Assembly (NCBI GenBank): GCA_031280275.1
Contig: JAITGX010000110.1
Location: 1-38,911, forward strand
Reading direction: 5' to 3'
Length of the DNA stretch: 38,911 bases
DNA from: Synergistaceae bacterium
GTDB taxonomy: Bacteria > Synergistota > Synergistia > Synergistales > Aminobacteriaceae
The number at the start of each line of letters is the position of its first letter. Position 1 is the stretch's first letter. The position numbers and the translations under genes are program-made. The notes beneath the pieces are model-generated. The model searched no databases, was not told the DNA's origin, and saw only the letters and a list, made by a program, of their open reading frames with translations. This document shows, piece after piece, positions 34,622 through 38,911 of this stretch.

Positions 34622-35170
34622 GTGTTCGCTGTCGTAAAAGATCTGCGGGGGGTTTTTTGGGCATTTTTTAAAATAGGCATCCTGACCTTTGGGGGAGGGT
34701 ACACCATGCTTCCCCTCATGCAAAAGGACCTGGTGCAGAGGCTCCAGTGGGTGACGGACGAGGACATCATCGACTACTACGCCATAAGTCAGAGCCTGCC
34801 CGGTCTCATCGGGGTGAACACCGCGATGCTCGTCGGGCACAAAAGGGGGAAAATGCCTGGACTTGCCGCTGCGGCCCTCGGCATGACCTGTCCGTCGATT
34901 CTCATCATCCTAGCTATCGCCGTGTTCATCACGAATTTCCTGCATTTAGAGGCCGTGATCCATGCCTTCAACGGTATACGTGTGGCTGTGGCCGCCCTTA
35001 TCGTCAATTCCGCCATCAGCATGTGGAAAAGCGGCGTGAAAGACAAGGCCTGTTTCCTGATCTTTCTGGCAGCAATCCTGGCCTTCTCCTTCAGCAAGGT
35101 ATCTCCGGTCATTCCCGTCGTAGCTGGGGCCACAGCTGGGATTTTCCTCAAGGAAGGGAGGCGGGGCTGA
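34622..35170 (+). CDS. Chromate transporter family protein, first half-size subunit
   Basis: A 182-residue membrane protein of the CHR family, short (single-domain) type. Signatures: FFKIGILTFGGGYTMLPLMQKDLV near the N-terminus, DEDIIDYYAISQSLPGLIGVNTAMLVGHKRG, and an ALGMTCPSILIILAIAVFI membrane segment. I start at GTG 34622 (GGGAG about ten bases upstream); the frame is open to 34556, but the extra residues look unlike the family. Its stop overlaps the next start (TGATG). Two half-size subunits together form the transporter; substrates other than chromate are likely in such anaerobes, so the name denotes family only. Confidence 0.85.
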   Translation: MFAVVKDLRGVFWAFFKIGILTFGGGYTMLPLMQKDLVQRLQWVTDEDIIDYYAISQSLPGLIGVNTAMLVGHKRGKMPGLAAAALGMTCPSILIILAIAVFITNFLHLEAVIHAFNGIRVAVAALIVNSAISMWKSGVKDKACFLIFLAAILAFSFSKVSPVIPVVAGATAGIFLKEGRRG

Positions 35171-35733
35171 TGGCCCACGCCGAGCTGGTGTTCGAGTTTC
35201 TGAAAGTCGGGCTTTTTTCCATCGGGGGCGGTCTCGCTACCCTGCCTTTCCTCTATCGGATTGCCGACAGCCACCCCTGGTTTACGCGGGAGATGCTGGT
35301 GGACATGATCGCGGTCTCCGAATCCACGCCGGGACCCATCGGCCTCAACATGGCCACATACGCGGGTTTCGCGGCAGGAGGAGTGCTAGGGGGAGTACTG
35401 GCGTCGCTGGCTCTTGTTGTGCCATCGTTTTTCATCGTCTCGTTTATCGTAAAGGTGTTGGACAAATTTCGGGAAAATCGCTTCGTAAAGGCCGCCTTTT
35501 ATGGCATCCGTCCCGCAGTCGCGGCCCTCATTGCATCGGCGGCGCTGGGGATACTGAAGATAACGCTGATAGACCTCCCCGCCTTCCACGTCACGGAGAG
35601 TATCGCGGACCTTTTCAAATACAAGCAGGTGTTCTTGTTTCTCGTTATCGTCTACTTAACGAACCGGTACAACAAACACCCCGTCTTCTACATCGCCGGC
35701 GCGGCCCTGACCGGAGTACTGTTCAGTTTCTAA
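35170..35733 (+). CDS. Chromate transporter family protein, second half-size subunit
   Basis: A 187-residue partner of the preceding protein. Signatures: EFLKVGLFSIGGGLATLPFLYRIAD, DMIAVSESTPGPIGLNMATYAGF and VPSFFIVSFIVKVLDKFREN, equivalent to the motifs of the first subunit. ATG 35170 shares one base with the stop of the first gene, so the pair is translationally coupled and presumably made in equal amounts. A repeat element begins right at its stop codon. Confidence 0.87.
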   Translation: MAHAELVFEFLKVGLFSIGGGLATLPFLYRIADSHPWFTREMLVDMIAVSESTPGPIGLNMATYAGFAAGGVLGGVLASLALVVPSFFIVSFIVKVLDKFRENRFVKAAFYGIRPAVAALIASAALGILKITLIDLPAFHVTESIADLFKYKQVFLFLVIVYLTNRYNKHPVFYIAGAALTGVLFSF

Positions 35734-35826
35734 GAAAACACTGATTAATGGGGTTCTTAGGGGTCCGAGACCCCTAAGCGGGGCGTGGGGCAGAGCCCCA
35801 CAAGGGGGGGTAATCGGCTAAAAACA
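35732..35826. repeat. Dispersed palindromic element, copy G
   Basis: It begins AGAAAACACTGATTAATGGGG and includes the perfect dyad TTAGGGGTCCGAGACCCCTAA and GGGGCAGAGCCCC. It ends in a degenerate GGTAATCGGCTAAAAA. It starts at the stop of the second chromate transporter gene. Confidence 0.75.
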
Positions 35827-35885
35827 CGCTCTGATTCAGTAGTCAGTGAACAGGAAAGAGCCACTGACCACTATTTCAACGCTCC

Positions 35886-37169
35886 TTACTTTTTCGCCTT
35901 CACCAGCAGCGTCATACCTTTCATGGCTGTCACCGACGCAAGCTCGCCTTTTTTCAGAAACCCCTCGGTGGTTCTCGCCCTCCAGACCTCGCCGCGGCAC
36001 TTTACCATGCCATCGGGGGTCAGGTCCTCCGTGACCTCGGCGTCGAGCCCCGCGACTCCTTCCTGACCCGTTGTGACCCGTCTGCCCAGACTCTTGGCGA
36101 GCATCAGGGCAAAGACCGTGAAACAGAGCCCCAGCACCACGGCCATGCCCGCCATTGCCCCCAGGGAAACGCTCAATAGCTCACTGCCCGGCGCACGAAA
36201 AAGAAATACCCCTCCCATCACCAGAACAGCGACGCCCAAAAGGCTCAACAACCCCGTGCCCCCAAGCAGAAGGTCAATGCCCATTACGATGACCCCAGTT
36301 CCCACCAACGCCACGCCTGCCCAGTTAAAGGGCAGCATTTTGAGACCGATTCCGCCCAAAAGCAGCATGACCGCTCCCGTTACTCCCAGGACAAAACCGC
36401 CGGGCGTGATAATCTCGTAAAAAATGGCCAACAGACCACCGACTAGAAGCAGGTAGGCGATGTCAGGACTCGACAGGAACTGGATCACCTGTTCCTGAAA
36501 GTTCATCTCCACGTTTTCCAAGAACCCCGATGCGTCGATCACCACCTGTTTTCCATCCACTTCCACGGTTCTCCCCCGCACGGCGGTAAGAAGGGACTCC
36601 AAGTCGTCCGCGACGATATCGATGGCGTTTTGCTCCAGAGCTTCGCGGGCGGTAAGGGAAAGGCTTTCCTCGATCATCCGCTGGGCGATTTTCTCACTGC
36701 GCCCCCGCAGTTGTGTCAAGGAGCGCATCTGAGCCATCAGGTCGTTCATTACCTTTTTTCGCATGTCCCCGTCGGGGACGTCCCCGCCCCCAGCCACCAC
36801 CGGGTGCGCCGCGCCTACGTTGGTACCCGACGCCATGACGGAGACATGGGCGGCCTGCATCATGAAAGCTCCCGCCGACGCCGCCCGCCCCCCCGGTGGA
36901 ACCCACATCGCCACCGGGACCTTGGAGGATAGGATCGACTGGGTGATGCCCCGCGTGGCCTCGACCAACCCCCCTGGCGTGTCCAGCTTGAATACCACCA
37001 GCCCCGCCTCCTCGTTTTCCGCCTGGTCAATGACCTTTGCGACAAACTCCTCCATCTGCACGCCTACTGTACCGGTCAGGGGCGCCACGACCACCTTTCC
37101 CGCCGCCTGCGCGACCTGCGCCGTCAAAGCCAAAAGCAGCGCCAGAAAAATCCTTTTGAGACACGTCAC
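35886..37169 (-). CDS. nfeD: NfeD-family membrane-bound serine protease (ClpP class)
   Basis: A 427-residue protein. The signal segment is MTCLKRIFLALLLALTAQVAQA. A ClpP/SppA-fold protease domain covers about residues 24-220, with catalytic Ser98 in GGRAASAGAF and a Lys dyad partner in DMRKKVMNDL (K138/K139); Ser97/Lys138 are the established dyad in the Pyrococcus homologue. Four to five membrane segments follow (about 230-360), then an OB-fold NfeD domain (AGLDAEVTEDLTPDGMVKCRGEVWRA). Such proteases cut stomatin-like membrane proteins. No stomatin gene lies in this window. It ends one base before the radA stop region on the same strand, so it is likely co-transcribed with radA. Confidence 0.9.
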   Translation of the reverse strand: MTCLKRIFLALLLALTAQVAQAAGKVVVAPLTGTVGVQMEEFVAKVIDQAENEEAGLVVFKLDTPGGLVEATRGITQSILSSKVPVAMWVPPGGRAASAGAFMMQAAHVSVMASGTNVGAAHPVVAGGGDVPDGDMRKKVMNDLMAQMRSLTQLRGRSEKIAQRMIEESLSLTAREALEQNAIDIVADDLESLLTAVRGRTVEVDGKQVVIDASGFLENVEMNFQEQVIQFLSSPDIAYLLLVGGLLAIFYEIITPGGFVLGVTGAVMLLLGGIGLKMLPFNWAGVALVGTGVIVMGIDLLLGGTGLLSLLGVAVLVMGGVFLFRAPGSELLSVSLGAMAGMAVVLGLCFTVFALMLAKSLGRRVTTGQEGVAGLDAEVTEDLTPDGMVKCRGEVWRARTTEGFLKKGELASVTAMKGMTLLVKAKK

Positions 37170-37170
37170 T

Positions 37171-38547
37171 TTAAATCCCTCCCAATTTCAGGGCCTCGGT
37201 CAGGCTATCCGCCCGTTCTACCTCGATGCCCTCGTCTTCTTTGCCCCTCCGCTCTCTGCCGCTGACGATCGCGCGCTTCAGCCCCAGTCGGGCCGCCTCC
37301 CGAAGTCGGGCCGCCAGACGCGAGACAGGGCGCACCTCCCCCGCCAGCCCCACCTCCCCTAGGTAACAGCAGTCTCCCCGCAGCGGCACGTCCCTGAGCG
37401 CGGAACCTAGAGATACGCAGGCCGCTAGGTCGGCGGAAGGATCTTGAATCGAGAACCCCCCTGCGATGTTAAGGTAAAGGTCATATCCGCTGCAGGCGAT
37501 GCCTGCTCGCTTTTCCAGAACAGCGGCCAGAAGCTGAAAGCGGTTCAGCTCGATACCCCGGGATGTGCGCTTGGGATAGGGGAAAGCCGTGGGGCTCGCC
37601 AGGGTTTGAAGCTCGGCGATGAGGGGTGTGGCCCCCTCCATTGCTACGGTCATGGCCACGCCCGGCACCAGCGCCGTTCCCCCGCGGTTCCAATAGAGCC
37701 CGCTCTTGTCCTCCACTGCAACGAGGCCGTTTTCCCTCATCTCGAAGATCCCCAGCTCGTCCGTGTTGCCGTAACGGTTTTTCACCGCCCGCAGCATTCG
37801 GTATGAAGAATACCCCTCTCCGGAAAAGGTCAGCACCGTGTCTACTATGTGCTCCAGAAGCATGGGACCAGCAAGCTTTCCGTCCTTCGTAATGTGTCCC
37901 ACCAGGACGGCGGGAACGTCCGCGACGCGGGCGACGTCCACGACCGACCGCGCCACGGCCCGTACCTGGTTTGTCGTGCCCGGCCAGCCCGTCTCGCTGG
38001 GAGCCCTCACCGCCTGCACGCTGTCCAGGATGAGAAAACCGATCTTCTGACCCGACGGGCGCAACAGGTTCGAGAGCGCGTCTTCCAGGTCTCCGCCGCA
38101 GTAGAGCAGCAGCTTCTCTGATGTCATGCCAAGACGGGACGCCCGAAGCGCCACCTGCGCCGAGGATTCCTCTCCCGACACATAGAGCACGGGCGTTCCC
38201 CCTGCGGCTACCAGCCCTCCTGCCTGGAGAAGCAGGGTCGATTTGCCGATCCCCGGCTGCCCGCCGATCAGTACCACACCGCCGGGAACGAATCCCCCAC
38301 CCAGCACGCGGTCCAGCTCCCCGATGCCCGACGATAGGCGCTTAGGCGGCGTGACGGACAGGGCGCTGACCACTTCGACCCTGGGGCCTTGCGCAGCCGC
38401 AGTTTGCATAAGCATAGGCTGAATGACCGTAGGTTGAATAACCTCGAAGGTACCCCACTGTCCGCAGGAAGGACATTTTCCCGTCCGGGTTATGGTCGAG
38501 AAGCCGCAATTGTCGCAAACATAACGAACTGGATCTTCCTTGCCCAA
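37171..38547 (-). CDS. radA: DNA repair protein RadA (Sms)
   Basis: A 458-residue RadA/Sms, a RecA-like motor acting in recombination intermediate processing. The N-terminal zinc finger is C11-C14 and C25-C28 (YVCDNCGFST, GKCPSCGQWG). Walker A is GQPGIGKS (residues 96-103). The RadA-specific KNRYG motif appears in AVKNRYGNTDELGIFEM. A Lon-protease-like C-terminal domain follows (LNIAGGFSIQDPSADLAACVSL). The start is TTG at 38547, with GAGGAGG about eleven bases upstream. The nfeD gene begins one base after the radA stop. Confidence 0.95.
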   Translation of the reverse strand: MGKEDPVRYVCDNCGFSTITRTGKCPSCGQWGTFEVIQPTVIQPMLMQTAAAQGPRVEVVSALSVTPPKRLSSGIGELDRVLGGGFVPGGVVLIGGQPGIGKSTLLLQAGGLVAAGGTPVLYVSGEESSAQVALRASRLGMTSEKLLLYCGGDLEDALSNLLRPSGQKIGFLILDSVQAVRAPSETGWPGTTNQVRAVARSVVDVARVADVPAVLVGHITKDGKLAGPMLLEHIVDTVLTFSGEGYSSYRMLRAVKNRYGNTDELGIFEMRENGLVAVEDKSGLYWNRGGTALVPGVAMTVAMEGATPLIAELQTLASPTAFPYPKRTSRGIELNRFQLLAAVLEKRAGIACSGYDLYLNIAGGFSIQDPSADLAACVSLGSALRDVPLRGDCCYLGEVGLAGEVRPVSRLAARLREAARLGLKRAIVSGRERRGKEDEGIEVERADSLTEALKLGGI

Positions 38548-38627
38548 AACCCAAAAAACCTCCTCAAAATTCGGACCCGTCAGCTCCGCATTTCAAACTA
38601 AACTCATGTCCCATTTGATGATTTATT

Positions 38628-38656
38628 ATATTATCATATAATTATAATTTAAGCAA
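38628..38656 (-). promoter_or_regulatory. Candidate radA-nfeD promoter
   Basis: Read on the minus strand: TTGCTT (38656-38651), 17 bases, TAATAT (38633-38628). It lies about 80 bases upstream of the radA start in very AT-rich DNA, so chance matches are easy. Confidence 0.45.
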
Positions 38657-38684
38657 TATCAGGTATTATAGATCAACTTCAGCA

Positions 38685-38710
38685 CTGAGTGACTGACCTG
38701 AGTGACTGAC
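38685..38710. repeat. Two direct copies of a 13-bp sequence
   Basis: CTGAGTGACTGAC occurs twice without a gap, upstream of the radA promoter. The function is unknown; a regulator-binding tandem is possible. Confidence 0.7.
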
Positions 38711-38911
38711 ACAATTTCATTACAGTAGCAAGTGAAATTATAAATAGTACCTTGAAAAACAAAAAACACGTTTCAAAGACTGATATCCTCTGGTTTAATT
38801 AAGGTCAGCTGCACCAAAACCGGAGGTTTCAATCATTCAAAACGTGTACATTTTGTATCATACGCCGGCTCGCTCTCTCGTGCAGCTTTCTCACTTAGAC
38901 CGGAGGAATTT

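Larger units (their letters stand above)
38548..38911. other. Intergenic region at the right edge
   Basis: An AT-rich region, no gene seen. It holds the radA promoter and the direct repeat noted separately. The inverted octamers ACACGTTT (about 38767) and AAACGTGT (about 38842) could pair around a long loop. The window ends in ACCGGAGGAATTT, a ribosome-binding-like sequence that may belong to a plus-strand gene starting beyond the edge. Confidence 0.4.

Noticed and set aside
38548-38911. T-box or other riboswitch before a gene off the right edge
   Set aside because: No T-box consensus or other known riboswitch core could be found, and the downstream gene is outside the window.

Overview
The window reads as a chromosomal segment of a GC-rich (roughly 60 percent by eye), strictly anaerobic, amino-acid-using bacterium, most likely of the phylum Synergistota. 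That placement is inference from gene content: a complete archaeal/bacterial-type V-ATPase operon, a LysW-type kinase/aminotransferase pair (lysZ-lysJ), an FprA-type flavodiiron protein, a GltS-type sodium:glutamate symporter, L-asparaginase and a MOFRL glycerate kinase. No rRNA or tRNA gene was recognised, so no marker settles the taxonomy.

Layout. 1-118 is an octanucleotide tandem repeat. 387-4950 is a minus-strand cluster: alpha/beta hydrolase, GltS symporter, small membrane-anchored TPR protein, exported tandem nitrilase-fold protein. It is divergent from an RpiR-type regulator at 5464, and strong promoter-like sequences lie in the shared region. Next come a DUF6282-type metal-dependent hydrolase with a coupled leader peptide, a Sel1/OB-fold exported protein with a GT-C glycosyltransferase, glycerate kinase, flavodiiron protein, asparaginase, lysZ-lysJ, nadE, and a recombination-repair run yebC-ruvC-SUKH-ruvA-ruvB. 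In that run a SUKH (SMI1/KNR4) gene is tightly coupled between ruvC and ruvA.

A visibly AT-richer island (about 21.1-24.7 kb) interrupts this backbone. It holds a large caspase-fold lipoprotein gene, a divergent serine recombinase gene, a pair of inverted recombination-site-like sequences between them, and a patch of short repeats that may be a decayed insertion element. From 24.76 to 33.49 kb follows a nine-gene V-ATPase operon (H, I, K, E, C, F, A, B, D), ended by a clear intrinsic terminator. The K subunit carries the residue pattern of a sodium-binding rotor. The right end has a small exported protein, a split chromate transporter pair, an NfeD/ClpP-class membrane protease and radA.

Scattered through intergenic gaps are at least six full and several partial copies of one palindromic element. 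Its ends read GCGCTGATTAA and TTAATCAGCGC, and it has internal hairpins of the type GGGGCTCTGCCCC and TTAGGGGTCTNAGACCCCTAA. It codes for nothing visible and looks like a MITE- or REP-like family of this genome.

How the parts may work together (inference): sodium is the probable common currency, with a sodium-type V-ATPase and a sodium-coupled amino-acid symporter. The most novel-looking unit is the recombinase, inverted sites and caspase-like lipoprotein, which has the layout of a DNA-inversion switch for a surface protein.
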